Below are positions 42,992 to 51,260 of a stretch of 64,000 nt of DNA, piece by piece. The position numbers and the translations under genes are program-made. The notes under the pieces are model-generated. The model did no database searches and was not told the origin of the DNA. It saw only the letters and a program-made list of their open reading frames with translations. Source of the DNA: Micromonospora thermarum (GTDB lineage Bacteria > Actinomycetota > Actinomycetes > Mycobacteriales > Micromonosporaceae); assembly GCF_012034245.1 (NCBI RefSeq), contig NZ_JAATEO010000022.1, positions 1 through 64,000 of the forward strand, in the 5' to 3' direction. The stretch's first letter is position 1. Each line of letters begins with the position of its first letter.

Positions 42992-43857
42992 TCGGCAACT
43001 GGCAGCTCGTCGTCGCGGTGGCCGCCGGGGCGGCGGTCGGGCTCGGCGTCTTCCTGGTGATCCGGGAACTCGTGCCGGCGACCCCGGCGCTCGGGCCCGC
43101 GCTGCGGCGGCTGCACCAGCCGCCCGGCGCCCGCGTGGTCACGCCGGCCGACCGGCAGTTGGACTGGCTGTCCGGTCTCGCCCGCTGGCTGCGGCCGCCG
43201 CACCAGCAGCTCGCCCTGCTCGACCGGACACCGGAGCAGTACGCCCTGTCGCTGCTGCTCTCCGCCCTGATCGGGCTCGCCGCACCGAGCCTGCTGAGCG
43301 TCGCGCTCGCCACCCTGGGCGTACGGCTGCCGGTGGCCGTACCGGTGCTGGGCAGCCTGGGCCTGGCCCTGGTGTGCGCGCTGCTCGCGCACCGCGCGGT
43401 GCTCGCGAAGGCCGACGCGGCCCGCGACGAGTTCCGGGCGGCCGTCTGCACGTACCTCGACCTGGTGGCGTTGCAGCTCTCCGCGGCGCACGGCCCGGTG
43501 CAGTCCCTGGAGCGGGCGGCGGAGGTGTGCGACGGCTGGGTCTTCGACCGGATCCGGGAGTCGCTCCGGATCGCCCAGCTCCAGATGCACTCCCCCTGGG
43601 ACGAGCTGCGGGAACTCGCAGACCGCATCGGCATCCTCGAACTCGGCGACGTGGGCGCGATCATGCGCTCCTCCGGCAGCGACGGCGCGCAGGTGCACGA
43701 GACCCTGCGCAGCCGGGCCGACTCCCTACGCGACCAGATCCGCACCGACAACCTGGCCCGGGCGGAGGGGGTGACCAGTCGGCTCGACATCCCCGGCGCC
43801 CTGCTCGTCTTCGTCCTGCTCGGTTTCGCGACCTACCCGTTCATCGCCCGTCTCTGA
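42988..43857 (+). CDS. TadC-like inner-membrane platform protein
   Basis: 289 residues from the GTG reading VIGNWQLVVAVAAG. It has membrane helices at both ends and a central secretion-F domain (AVCTYLDLVALQLSAAHGPVQSLERAAE, RSSGSDGAQVHETLRSRADSLRDQ). It partners the TadB-like protein. A short gap of 25 bp with AAGGAGCAACC leads to the pilin gene. Confidence 0.87.
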   Translation: MIGNWQLVVAVAAGAAVGLGVFLVIRELVPATPALGPALRRLHQPPGARVVTPADRQLDWLSGLARWLRPPHQQLALLDRTPEQYALSLLLSALIGLAAPSLLSVALATLGVRLPVAVPVLGSLGLALVCALLAHRAVLAKADAARDEFRAAVCTYLDLVALQLSAAHGPVQSLERAAEVCDGWVFDRIRESLRIAQLQMHSPWDELRELADRIGILELGDVGAIMRSSGSDGAQVHETLRSRADSLRDQIRTDNLARAEGVTSRLDIPGALLVFVLLGFATYPFIARL

Positions 43858-43882
43858 CGGCCACCCCGACAAGGAGCAACCG

Positions 43883-44077
43883 ATGACTCTGATCACGTAC
43901 CTGCACGTCGCGCTGGTCGCGCGGCTCGCCGAGCTGCGCCGGGACGGCGAGCGGGGCGACAGCCCGGTCCCCACTGCGGTGATCATCTTTGGCCTGGTCG
44001 CCGCCGCGCTCACCGTCACCGCGCTGGTCGCGGCCCGCGCGCAGAACTGGATGAACGCCGTCCCGACCGCGCCCTGA
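43883..44077 (+). CDS. Flp-type pilin-like small protein
   Basis: 64 residues after a clear AAGGAG ribosome site. A charged N-terminal part (ARLAELRRDGERGDSPVPTAVIIF) precedes a hydrophobic helix ending LTVTALVAARAQNWMN. This is the pattern of actinobacterial Flp pilins, cleaved before the helix by the prepilin peptidase. Its stop overlaps the next ATG by one base. Confidence 0.75.
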   Translation: MTLITYLHVALVARLAELRRDGERGDSPVPTAVIIFGLVAAALTVTALVAARAQNWMNAVPTAP

Positions 44078-44529
44078 TGCGGCAGCGGGGACCGATCGCC
44101 GGTCGCCGGGCGGGCGAGCCCGTCCGGCCACCCGGCCTGCGCGAGCGACTCGGCGGCACCGACCGGGGCGCGAATCCGGTCGAGCTGGCCGTGGTGATGC
44201 CCGTGATCTTCGTGCTGCTCTTCGGGTCGATCCAGGTCGCCGCCTGGTTCGTCGCCCGGTCCACCGCGCTGAACGCCGCGCAGAGCGCGGTCAACGCGCA
44301 GCGCGTGCACCAGGCCCCACCGGGTGCCGGCGAGGCCCGCGCGCGGCGGTTCCTGACGGCGGCCGGCGGCTGGCTGGTCGGCTGGGACTCGCCCGGCCCG
44401 AGCTGCGTGACCACCGCGGCCGACGTGACCTGCACCGTCCGCGGCCGCTCGCTCTCCGTCGTCCCCGGCGTGGATTTCCCGGTGCGCCAGAGCGCGCACG
44501 GAACCGTGGAACGGTGGACGACGCCGTGA
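44077..44529 (+). CDS. TadE-like pseudopilin
   Basis: 150 residues. The motif DRGANPVELAVVMPVIFVLLFGSIQVAAWFV is a TadE leader-and-helix, with the Gly/Glu of the processing site. An extracytoplasmic part with one Cys pair (SCVTTAADVTC) follows. TadE-like proteins are minor pilins needed for Flp pilus function. It overlaps the following gene. Confidence 0.82.
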   Translation: MRQRGPIAGRRAGEPVRPPGLRERLGGTDRGANPVELAVVMPVIFVLLFGSIQVAAWFVARSTALNAAQSAVNAQRVHQAPPGAGEARARRFLTAAGGWLVGWDSPGPSCVTTAADVTCTVRGRSLSVVPGVDFPVRQSAHGTVERWTTP

Positions 44530-44987
44530 GCCGTGAGCGTGGTTCCGTCTCGGTCGAGGTGGCGATCCTCGCGCCGGCCTTCATCGCGCTGCTGGTGCTG
44601 GCCGGCGTCGCCGGGCGTACCGCCGTGGCGGCCGAGGCCGTCGACGCCGCCGCCCATGACGCCGCGCGCGCCGCGTCCATCTCGCGGGACGCCGGCACCG
44701 CCCGGCGGGAGGCCCGGGAGGCGGCCGTCCGGCTGCTCGACTGGCGCCGGCTCAACTGCGCCGGTACGCCCACACTCGCCTTCAGCGGCACCGTGAACGG
44801 TCGGCCGACCAGCTTCGACGCGGCGTTCCGCAGCCCGGTCGGCCAGGACGCCTCGGTCACCGTACGGATCTCGTGCACCGTCGACCTGTCCGATTTGCAG
44901 CTGTCGGTGGTGCCCGGGATGCCCACCGGCAAGCGGGTGACGGCGAGCTTCACGTCGCCGCTGGACCGCTACCGGAGCCGGGCATGA
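44526..44987 (+). CDS. TadE/TadF-like pseudopilin
   Basis: 153 residues from the GTG at 44526, which overlaps the TadE stop (GTGA); an in-frame GTG at 44514 would add four residues. The motif ERGSVSVEVAILAPAFIALLVLAGVAGR is the minor-pilin leader and helix. The rest is extracytoplasmic with a Cys pair (NCAGTP, ISCTV). Its stop overlaps the ATG at 44984 of the interrupted TadG-like gene. Confidence 0.8.
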   Translation: MSRERGSVSVEVAILAPAFIALLVLAGVAGRTAVAAEAVDAAAHDAARAASISRDAGTARREAREAAVRLLDWRRLNCAGTPTLAFSGTVNGRPTSFDAAFRSPVGQDASVTVRISCTVDLSDLQLSVVPGMPTGKRVTASFTSPLDRYRSRA

Positions 44988-45796
44988 GCGCCGCCTCAGG
45001 ACAGGGTCGCCGGGACGCCGAGGCCGCCCACCAAGCTCAGCTCCTGGCCGGTGAACTCACCGGTCAGCATCGGCATCGCCCGCTCGATGGCGGCGCGGGT
45101 CTCCGGAAGCCGGAGGGACGCGGCATGGTGCTCCCGGGACTGCCAGATCTCGCTGACGACGATCAGATCCGGGTCGGTCTCGGAGACGCCCACCACGTAC
45201 AGGGAGCACCCGGCCGAGGCGATCTGGTCGGCAGCCTCGAGCAGGATCGCCACCACCTCCGCGCGGTGTCCCGGCCTGGCCCGCATCGAGCCCACGTATC
45301 CGAACGCCATGACGCCCCCCTTCCTCCGGCGGACCGGACGTCCACCGGCGCCATCGAGCATGCCCCGGCCGTACGACACCTCCGGGACGACGCGGGCCGG
45401 GTCAGCGTGTTCCTCGCGGTGACCGCGGTCGGCGTCCTGACGGTCGTCGCGCTCGCCTTCGACGGGGCCGGGCAGCTGCGCTCGTTGCAGCGGGCCGACA
45501 ACCTCGCCGCCGAGGCCGCGCGCGCCGGCGGGCAGTCGATCGACCGGGCCACCGCGATCGAGGGCGGGCCGAAGCGCATCGACCAGCCGCAGGCGCGGCG
45601 TGCCGTGGCCGCCTACCTGGCCGCCGCCGGCGCCACCAGCCACACGGTCAGCTTCCCCGTGGTCGGCGGGGAGACCGTCGTCCGGGTCCGCGTCACCGTC
45701 ACGTACCAGAGGTCCCTGCTCGGCCTCGTCGGCTTCGACGACACCGTCACCGTCTCCGGCGAGGCCACCGCCCGGGCGCTCACCGGCGCGCCGTAG
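44984..45796 (+). CDS. TadG-like pilus protein whose 5' part contains an antisense gene
   Basis: The ATG at 44984 overlaps the previous stop (ATGA) like every junction in this operon, and the frame stays open to 45796 (270 residues). The first 130 residues are the antisense of the monooxygenase gene at 44996-45310 and look unnatural. Only from DDAGRVSVFLAVTAVGVLTVVALAFDGAGQ onward is the TadG-like leader and helix plus domain seen. No ATG or GTG lies closer except a GTG inside the helix. Either the long protein is made, or the gene was damaged by the insertion. Confidence 0.6.
   Translation: MSAASGQGRRDAEAAHQAQLLAGELTGQHRHRPLDGGAGLRKPEGRGMVLPGLPDLADDDQIRVGLGDAHHVQGAPGRGDLVGSLEQDRHHLRAVSRPGPHRAHVSERHDAPLPPADRTSTGAIEHAPAVRHLRDDAGRVSVFLAVTAVGVLTVVALAFDGAGQLRSLQRADNLAAEAARAGGQSIDRATAIEGGPKRIDQPQARRAVAAYLAAAGATSHTVSFPVVGGETVVRVRVTVTYQRSLLGLVGFDDTVTVSGEATARALTGAP
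44996..45310 (-). CDS. Antibiotic-biosynthesis-monooxygenase (ABM) domain protein
   Basis: 104 residues from the ATG MAFGYVGSMRARPGHRAEV. The ferredoxin-like ABM fold is recognisable: LLEAADQIASAGCSLYVVG, DPDLIVVSEIWQSREHHAASL and TRAAIERAMPML. Small dimeric enzymes of this family oxidise quinols or act in stress responses. It is the only minus-strand gene inside the tad operon and lies wholly within the 5' part of the TadG-like frame, so it was probably inserted there. Confidence 0.85.
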   Translation of the reverse strand: MAFGYVGSMRARPGHRAEVVAILLEAADQIASAGCSLYVVGVSETDPDLIVVSEIWQSREHHAASLRLPETRAAIERAMPMLTGEFTGQELSLVGGLGVPATLS

Positions 45797-45810
45797 GAAG
45801 GAAGGCAGCC

Positions 45811-47058
45811 ATGGCCACACCGGCTCGTACCGTCGGACGGGTCCTCACCGGCTTCGGGGCGCTCGTCCTGCTCTGCGCGCTGCTGGTCGGCGCGCCGGTG
45901 GCGCTGCTCGCCCTGGCCGGCAACCCGCTGCCGGAGCAGGTGCCCACGCTCGCCGAGGTCGGCGCGGTGCTGACCAGCCGCGACGACGGGCACCTGCTCC
46001 TGCGGGCGCTCGCGCTGGCCGGCTGGGCGGGCTGGGCCACCTTCGCCCTGTCGGTCCTGGTCGAGCTGGGCGCGCTGGCGCTGCGCCGGCCGGCGCCCCG
46101 GCTGCCCGGGATGAGCCGGCAGCAGCGGGCCGCCGCCGCGCTGGTCGGGTCCGTCGCGCTGGTCCTGGCCGCCAGCCCGGCGGCGGCGAGCGCGGCGGCG
46201 GTCGCGGCCGGCTCACCGGCCACCGCCCTGACTCAGCCCGCGACCGGGTCGGCCCGCCTCGCCCTCGGCACCGCGGGCGGGCTCGACAGCGCCGCGCTCG
46301 CCTCCCCCCACGGGACAACCGGCCCGGTGCTCGCCGCCCCGAGCGCAGCGGCCAGGCCAGCGCTCGCCGCCCCGGCTGCGCTCGCCAGCTCGGCAATCGG
46401 CGCGCCGCAGGCCGCGACGGGGGTCACCGGCCCGACACGCGTCACGCCGACGGGGATCACCCGGGAGGCGCTCGGCGGGTCGTCGACGGGAGCCACGCCG
46501 ACCGCCGGCCGGACCGCGCCCGCCGACCCGGCCCGGCGCGCGCCGGTCTACCGGGTGGCGAAGGGCGACCACCTCGGGTCGATCGCCGAGCGGTACCTGG
46601 ACAGCTTCGGCGAGTACCGGACGCTCGCCCGGATGAACCGGCTGGCCGACCCGGACCGGATCCACCCGGGGCAGCTGCTGCGACTGCCCGTCCAGGCCGA
46701 GGACCGGGGTGCCCGCCCGCACGCCACCGGCCGGCTGGTGGCCCGGCCGGTCCCGCAGCGACCGGCGGCGCCAGTGCCGGCCCCGGATCCGACGATGCCG
46801 GACGAGTCGGCTGCGACGACCCCGAAGGGCGGGCCGGCCGTGACCGTGGGTGCGGCCCGACCGGGCGACCCCGACCGGGTGAACCGGCCGCTCGCCGTGT
46901 CGGCGATCCTGGCCGTGTCGAGCATCGTCGGCGCGCAGATCGGCGCGGTCCTCGGCCTGCGCCGCCGCCCGGCCACCGTCCGGGTCGGGACGAGCCGGGG
47001 CGCGACAGCCGCGCGACACCAGCGGGAGCTCCCCAGCGGACGGCACCGGCGGGACTGA
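45811..47058 (+). CDS. Membrane protein with LysM domain, end of tad locus
   Basis: 415 residues from an ATG after GGAAGGAAGG. Membrane helices: VLTGFGALVLLCALLVGAPVALLAL, the region around WAGWATFALSVLVEL, and a third near AALVGSVALVLAASPAAA. A long Ala/Pro/Thr linker precedes a LysM domain (YRVAKGDHLGSIAERYLDSF and HPGQLLRLP, about 250-300). A last helix is near LAVSAILAVSSIVGA. Relatives in Flp loci are often much longer and carry a BTAD regulator part; that part is absent here. It probably anchors the pilus machine to the wall. Confidence 0.75.
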   Translation: MATPARTVGRVLTGFGALVLLCALLVGAPVALLALAGNPLPEQVPTLAEVGAVLTSRDDGHLLLRALALAGWAGWATFALSVLVELGALALRRPAPRLPGMSRQQRAAAALVGSVALVLAASPAAASAAAVAAGSPATALTQPATGSARLALGTAGGLDSAALASPHGTTGPVLAAPSAAARPALAAPAALASSAIGAPQAATGVTGPTRVTPTGITREALGGSSTGATPTAGRTAPADPARRAPVYRVAKGDHLGSIAERYLDSFGEYRTLARMNRLADPDRIHPGQLLRLPVQAEDRGARPHATGRLVARPVPQRPAAPVPAPDPTMPDESAATTPKGGPAVTVGAARPGDPDRVNRPLAVSAILAVSSIVGAQIGAVLGLRRRPATVRVGTSRGATAARHQRELPSGRHRRD

Positions 47059-47182
47059 CGGCGCCGGCGGGACCGCTCGTCCGCGTCCACTCCGCGCAGC
47101 GCAAGATCAGATACGGCTCAGGGACGGTCAGATCGGCGGGTCGAGTCGCTGAGGCGTATCCGATCACGGGCGGCAGCAGCGC

Positions 47183-48034
47183 TCACGGGAGGCGGGCCTC
47201 CAGGACGCCGTCGACGACGCGGGTGGGGAGGACTACCTGGTCGTTACCGGACGGGCCGTGCACGACCTCGCCGCCGTTGAGGCGGAACGTGCTGCCGTGC
47301 CAGGGGCACACGACGCACGCGTGGCCGTCGATCTCCTGCACCTCGCCCTTGCCGAGCGGGCCGCTCTGGTGCGGGCAGCGCTCCAGCATCACGGTGACGT
47401 CGTCACCGTGCCGGTACAGGATCACCGACACGTCGTCGATCTCACGGGTCACCAGCTTGCGCTGCGGCAGCGCGGCCATGTCGGCGATCGAGTGCCAGCC
47501 CTCGCTCATCCGGTGCAGCTCGGAGATGCTCTGGTTGACCTGGGCACCCTGCTTGTACGCGAGGTGCCCGCCCAGGTACGCGCCGGTGCTCGCCGCGGTG
47601 AGGCCGAGCCAGCCGAGCGTACGGCCGAGGCGGTGGTTGCCGGCGAGCCGCGCCGCCACCGACCCGGCGTAGCAGGCCAGACCGATCGTGTTGGAGGCGG
47701 CGTGCACGAGGCCGATCCGCCGCTGGTCCCGGGAGAGGGCCGCCCAGTCGTTGAGCCCGGCCACGGCGGCCGGCACGGCGCTGACCGTCCCGACGGCACA
47801 CAGCGTGGTGGCCGCGCGCCGCTGACCGGGCATCAGGTCCAGCACGGCGGTGCTGATCCAGGCACCCACCGGCACCTGCACCATCGCCGGGTGCAGCGGG
47901 TGGCCCAGCCAGACGCCGTGCAGGAAGTCGCGGACGCGTTGCGGGCGGAGAGTGGCCTGGACCGCCCGCTGGAGCGGGTCCCCGATCCGGTCCAGCCGGG
48001 ACGCCTGCTCGATCTTGGTCAGTAGCGCTCGCAC
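47183..48034 (-). CDS. Rieske [2Fe-2S] protein with DUF2231-type membrane domain
   Basis: 283 residues. The N-terminal 160 residues carry membrane helices typical of DUF2231 (WLGHPLHPAMVQVPVGAWISTAVLDL, GLTAASTGAYLGGHL). The C-terminal Rieske domain has the two cluster-binding boxes CPHQSGPLG and CPWHGSTF. It is an electron-transfer protein at the membrane, partner unknown. It is convergent with the tad operon. Confidence 0.88.
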   Translation of the reverse strand: MRALLTKIEQASRLDRIGDPLQRAVQATLRPQRVRDFLHGVWLGHPLHPAMVQVPVGAWISTAVLDLMPGQRRAATTLCAVGTVSAVPAAVAGLNDWAALSRDQRRIGLVHAASNTIGLACYAGSVAARLAGNHRLGRTLGWLGLTAASTGAYLGGHLAYKQGAQVNQSISELHRMSEGWHSIADMAALPQRKLVTREIDDVSVILYRHGDDVTVMLERCPHQSGPLGKGEVQEIDGHACVVCPWHGSTFRLNGGEVVHGPSGNDQVVLPTRVVDGVLEARLP

Positions 48035-48124
48035 GAGTACCGACTTCCCGGCGATTGCGGTCGCAAACCCGGATCCGGTGCCGTTCGGTCCGCAACGGGC
48101 AGACGCCGGGCAGGACGGTCGCTA

Positions 48125-48754
48125 TCAGCCGTCCGTCGCGCGCCAGCGGTCGGTGTGGACGGCCTCGGCGAGGGGACGCTTCCGCCGCCAGCCGTGGCGT
48201 TCCAAATCGGGCACCGTCTCGAAGTGGGTGACCGGGCCGAGGCAGAGCCAGGCCACCGGCCGGATCCCCGCCGGGATGCCGAGCAGGCCGGCGAGCCACT
48301 CCTCCCGGTAGAACGAGACCCAGCCGACGCCGAGCCCTTCGGCGGTCGCGGCGAGCCACAGGTTCTGGATGGCGAGGCAGGCCGAGTAGAGCCCGGTGTC
48401 GGCGATGGCGTGCCGGCCGAGCACCGCCGGCCCACCCCGCGAGTGGTCGTAGGTCACCACCACCGAGAGGCTGGACTCCAGCACCCCGTCGATCTTGATG
48501 CGGGCGAACCGCTCGGCCGCCTCCCCGTCCAGCATCGCCGCGAACACCTCCCGCTCGGCGCTGACGTGCTCGTGGAAGCGCCGGCGCAGCTCCGGGTCGC
48601 GCACGACGACGAAGTCCCACGGCTGCGAGTAGCCGACGCTCGGCGCGGCGTGCGCCGCCGTGAGCACGCGGTGCAGCGTCTCGTCGGGCACCGGAGCCCC
48701 GGTGAACTGCGCCCGCACGTCCCGGCGGCGGTGGATGACGTCGTACAGGTCCAT
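48125..48754 (-). CDS. bluB: 5,6-dimethylbenzimidazole synthase
   Basis: 209 residues, the usual BluB length, of the nitroreductase fold: RRRDVRAQFTGAPVPDETLHRVL, APSVGYSQPWDFVVVRD, and AIQNLWLAATAEGLGVGWVSFY. The Asp-containing active-site stretch (VTYDHSRGGPAVLGRH) is present. BluB cleaves FMNH2 with O2 to give the lower ligand of cobalamin. A LitR/CarH-type B12-domain regulator lies 8 kb away, though no direct link is shown. Confidence 0.87.
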   Translation of the reverse strand: MDLYDVIHRRRDVRAQFTGAPVPDETLHRVLTAAHAAPSVGYSQPWDFVVVRDPELRRRFHEHVSAEREVFAAMLDGEAAERFARIKIDGVLESSLSVVVTYDHSRGGPAVLGRHAIADTGLYSACLAIQNLWLAATAEGLGVGWVSFYREEWLAGLLGIPAGIRPVAWLCLGPVTHFETVPDLERHGWRRKRPLAEAVHTDRWRATDG

Positions 48755-48857
48755 GGGCAGGCTCCACTACGCTCGCCCGCGGTCGCGGGACACTTCGCAA
48801 GATCATGCACCAGGACGCCGTCTGGCGCGCCGGCACCGCCGCGGGCATGCTGTGCCG

Positions 48858-49619
48858 ATGGGTGTACGCGTCGAGCACGCCGGAGCGGTGACCACGGTGA
48901 TTCTGGACCGGCCGGACGCGCGCAACGCGGTGGACGGCCCCACCGCGCGGGCCCTGGCCGACGCGTTCCGCGCCTTCGACGCCGACCCGGAGGCGGCGGT
49001 GGCCGTGCTGTGGGGCGCCGGCGGCACGTTCTGCGCCGGGGCCGACCTGAAGGCGATCGGCACCCCGCGCGGCAACCGCGTCGAGCCGGACGGCGACGGC
49101 CCGATGGGCCCGACCCGGATGGCGCTGTCCAAGCCGGTGATCGCGGCGATCTCCGGGTACGCGGTCGCCGGCGGCCTCGAACTGGCGCTCTGGTGCGACC
49201 TGCGGGTCGCCGAGGCCGACGCGGTACTCGGTGTCTTCTGCCGGCGGTGGGGCGTACCGCTCATCGACGGCGGCACGGTCCGGCTGCCGCGGCTGATCGG
49301 CGAGAGCCGGGCGATGGATCTGATCCTCACCGGCCGACCGGTGCCGGCGGACGAGGCGTACGCGATGGGGTTGGTGAACCGGCTGGTCGCGCCGGGTGAG
49401 GCACGGGCGGCGGCCGAGCGGCTCGCGGCGGAGATCGCCCGACACCCGCAGACCTGCCTGCGAAACGACCGGGCGTCGGTGCTGGCCACCGCGGCGCTTC
49501 CGGAGCCCAAAGCCCTGGCGGCCGAGCTGCGGTACGGCATGGACTCGCTGGCCACCGACGCGCTGCCGGGGGCGGCCCGGTTCGCCGCCGGAGCGGGCCG
49601 GCACGGAGCACCCGCCTAG
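48858..49619 (+). CDS. Enoyl-CoA hydratase/isomerase family (crotonase)
   Basis: 253 residues from the ATG MGVRVEHAGAVTTVIL. The oxyanion-hole segments are GGTFCAGADLKAIG and SGYAVAGGLELALWCDLRVAEADAVLG. The catalytic Glu position of classical hydratases appears within FCRRWGVPLIDGGT, so the chemistry (hydration, isomerisation or hydrolysis) is uncertain. Cytosolic acyl-CoA metabolism. Convergent with the oxidoreductase gene. Confidence 0.87.
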   Translation: MGVRVEHAGAVTTVILDRPDARNAVDGPTARALADAFRAFDADPEAAVAVLWGAGGTFCAGADLKAIGTPRGNRVEPDGDGPMGPTRMALSKPVIAAISGYAVAGGLELALWCDLRVAEADAVLGVFCRRWGVPLIDGGTVRLPRLIGESRAMDLILTGRPVPADEAYAMGLVNRLVAPGEARAAAERLAAEIARHPQTCLRNDRASVLATAALPEPKALAAELRYGMDSLATDALPGAARFAAGAGRHGAPA

Positions 49620-49635
49620 GGCCGGCGTCGAGTCC

Positions 49636-51102
49636 CTAGCCGAGGCCGCGCAGCGCCTCGGAGATGGCGCGGTGGAAGGTCGGGTACGCGTAGATCATGT
49701 GGCGGAGCTGGGCGATCGGCACCGCCGCGTGCACGGCGACGGCCAGCCCGGACAGCACCTCACCGCCGGCCGGCCCAACCGACGTGCCGCCCACCAGCAC
49801 GCCCTGGTCCGCGTCCGCGATCAGCTTGATGAAGCCGTCGGCGCGGTGGATCCAGCCGCGCGTCGACGAGCCGAGCTGCGCCGTTCCGACCTGGACGTTG
49901 AACCCCCGCTGCCGGGCCTGCCGCTCGGTGAGCCCGACCGCGCCGACCTCCGGGTCGGTGAAGGTGACCCGGGGCAGCGCCCGGTAGTCGGCTCGCGGGA
50001 CCGTCCCGGCCGAGCCGCTCGAACCGCTCACGGCGAGGGTGCTCGCCGCGTCCATCGCACCGCCCGTCACGCTGGCGGTGCCGCTGGCGTCCGGCCCGCT
50101 GCCGGCACGCCGGACGTGGTCGAGCAGGTCGGCGACGACGATGCCGGCCTGGTACATGGCGACGTGGGTGAAGGCGCCCTCGCCGGTGACGTCGCCGACC
50201 GCCCAGATCCCGTCGGTGACCCGCAGGCGGTCGTCGACCGGGAGGTAGCGCTGGTCGGCGCGGACGCCGACGCTCTCCAGGCCCAGTTCGTCGAGGTGCG
50301 CCCGGCGGCCGGTCACCACCAGCAGCCGCTCGGCGGTGTACGCGGTCCCGCCCGCGTGCAGCGTGAACCGCCGCCCGTCGTGGTCGACGCGTTCGGCGGT
50401 CACTCCGGTGTGGATCTCCACGCCATCGGCCCGCAGCGCGGCGGCGGCCACCTCGGACGCCTCCGGCTCCTCGACCGCGAGCACCCGGTCCAGTGCCTCG
50501 ACGACCGTGACGCGGACGCCGAACCGGGCGAAGACCTGCGCCAACTCCAGCCCGATCGCGCCGCCACCGAGCACCAGCAGCGACTCGGGCAGCTCCTCGA
50601 CCTCGATCGCCTGGTGGTTCGTCCAGTACGGGGTGTCCGCCAGCCCGTCGACCGGTGGGACGGACGGGCGGGTGCCGGTGCCGAGCACGATCCCGTGCCG
50701 GGCCTGGAAGACCTGGTCGTCGACGCGGATCCGGCCCGGACCGTCGAACCGCCCGCTGCCACGGACGAACCGGCCGCCCTTGCCGACGAGCCGATCCACG
50801 GCCACGCGGTCGTCCCAGGTGTCGGTGGCCTCCTCGCGGATCCGCTTCGCCACCGGCGCCCAGTCGGGGCGGACCTGCGCCGTCCCGGCGAGGCCGTCGA
50901 TCCGCCGCGCTTCGGCGATCGCGTTCGCCGCCCGGATCATCATCTTGCTGGGGATGCACCCCCAGTACGGGCACTCGCCGCCGACCAGGTTCCGCTCGAC
51001 GCCGACGACGCTCAGCCCGGCCTCGGCGAGCCGGCCGGCGACTTCCTCCCCGCCGACGCCGAGCCCGACAACGACCACGTCCACGATCTGCGGCTCCGCC
51101 AT
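49636..51102 (-). CDS. Pyridine nucleotide-disulfide oxidoreductase (dihydrolipoamide dehydrogenase-like)
   Basis: 488 residues from the ATG MAEPQIVDVVVVGLG. FAD-binding GLGVGGEEVAGRLAEAG, redox-active GGECPYWGCIPSKMM, NAD(P)-binding LVLGGGAIGLELAQVF and the second FAD motif WAVGDVTGEGAF are all present. The C-terminal interface reads AYPTFHRAISEAL, not the HPHPT of lipoamide dehydrogenase, so the substrate is probably another disulfide or quinone. An Ala/Gly/Ser-rich insertion of about 35 residues separates the FAD part from the interface domain. Confidence 0.88.
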   Translation of the reverse strand: MAEPQIVDVVVVGLGVGGEEVAGRLAEAGLSVVGVERNLVGGECPYWGCIPSKMMIRAANAIAEARRIDGLAGTAQVRPDWAPVAKRIREEATDTWDDRVAVDRLVGKGGRFVRGSGRFDGPGRIRVDDQVFQARHGIVLGTGTRPSVPPVDGLADTPYWTNHQAIEVEELPESLLVLGGGAIGLELAQVFARFGVRVTVVEALDRVLAVEEPEASEVAAAALRADGVEIHTGVTAERVDHDGRRFTLHAGGTAYTAERLLVVTGRRAHLDELGLESVGVRADQRYLPVDDRLRVTDGIWAVGDVTGEGAFTHVAMYQAGIVVADLLDHVRRAGSGPDASGTASVTGGAMDAASTLAVSGSSGSAGTVPRADYRALPRVTFTDPEVGAVGLTERQARQRGFNVQVGTAQLGSSTRGWIHRADGFIKLIADADQGVLVGGTSVGPAGGEVLSGLAVAVHAAVPIAQLRHMIYAYPTFHRAISEALRGLG

Positions 51103-51260
51103 CCCGCCAGCATTCCGCACCGGCTGCCGCCGAACCAGCATCCCAAGGGGAATTCCCGTTTCCGTAATTTGTGCGGCCCCGCTGACGTTAGTGCGGCCCG
51201 GCTGACGGAAACCGGACGGTGGCGGACCTGTAACCGGGGCCGTGCGCTGCGTAGGCTCTC

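Noticed and set aside
48755..48857. Cobalamin riboswitch near bluB
   Set aside because: The 103-bp gap is too short and lacks a recognisable B12-box; bluB reads away from it without leader structure.
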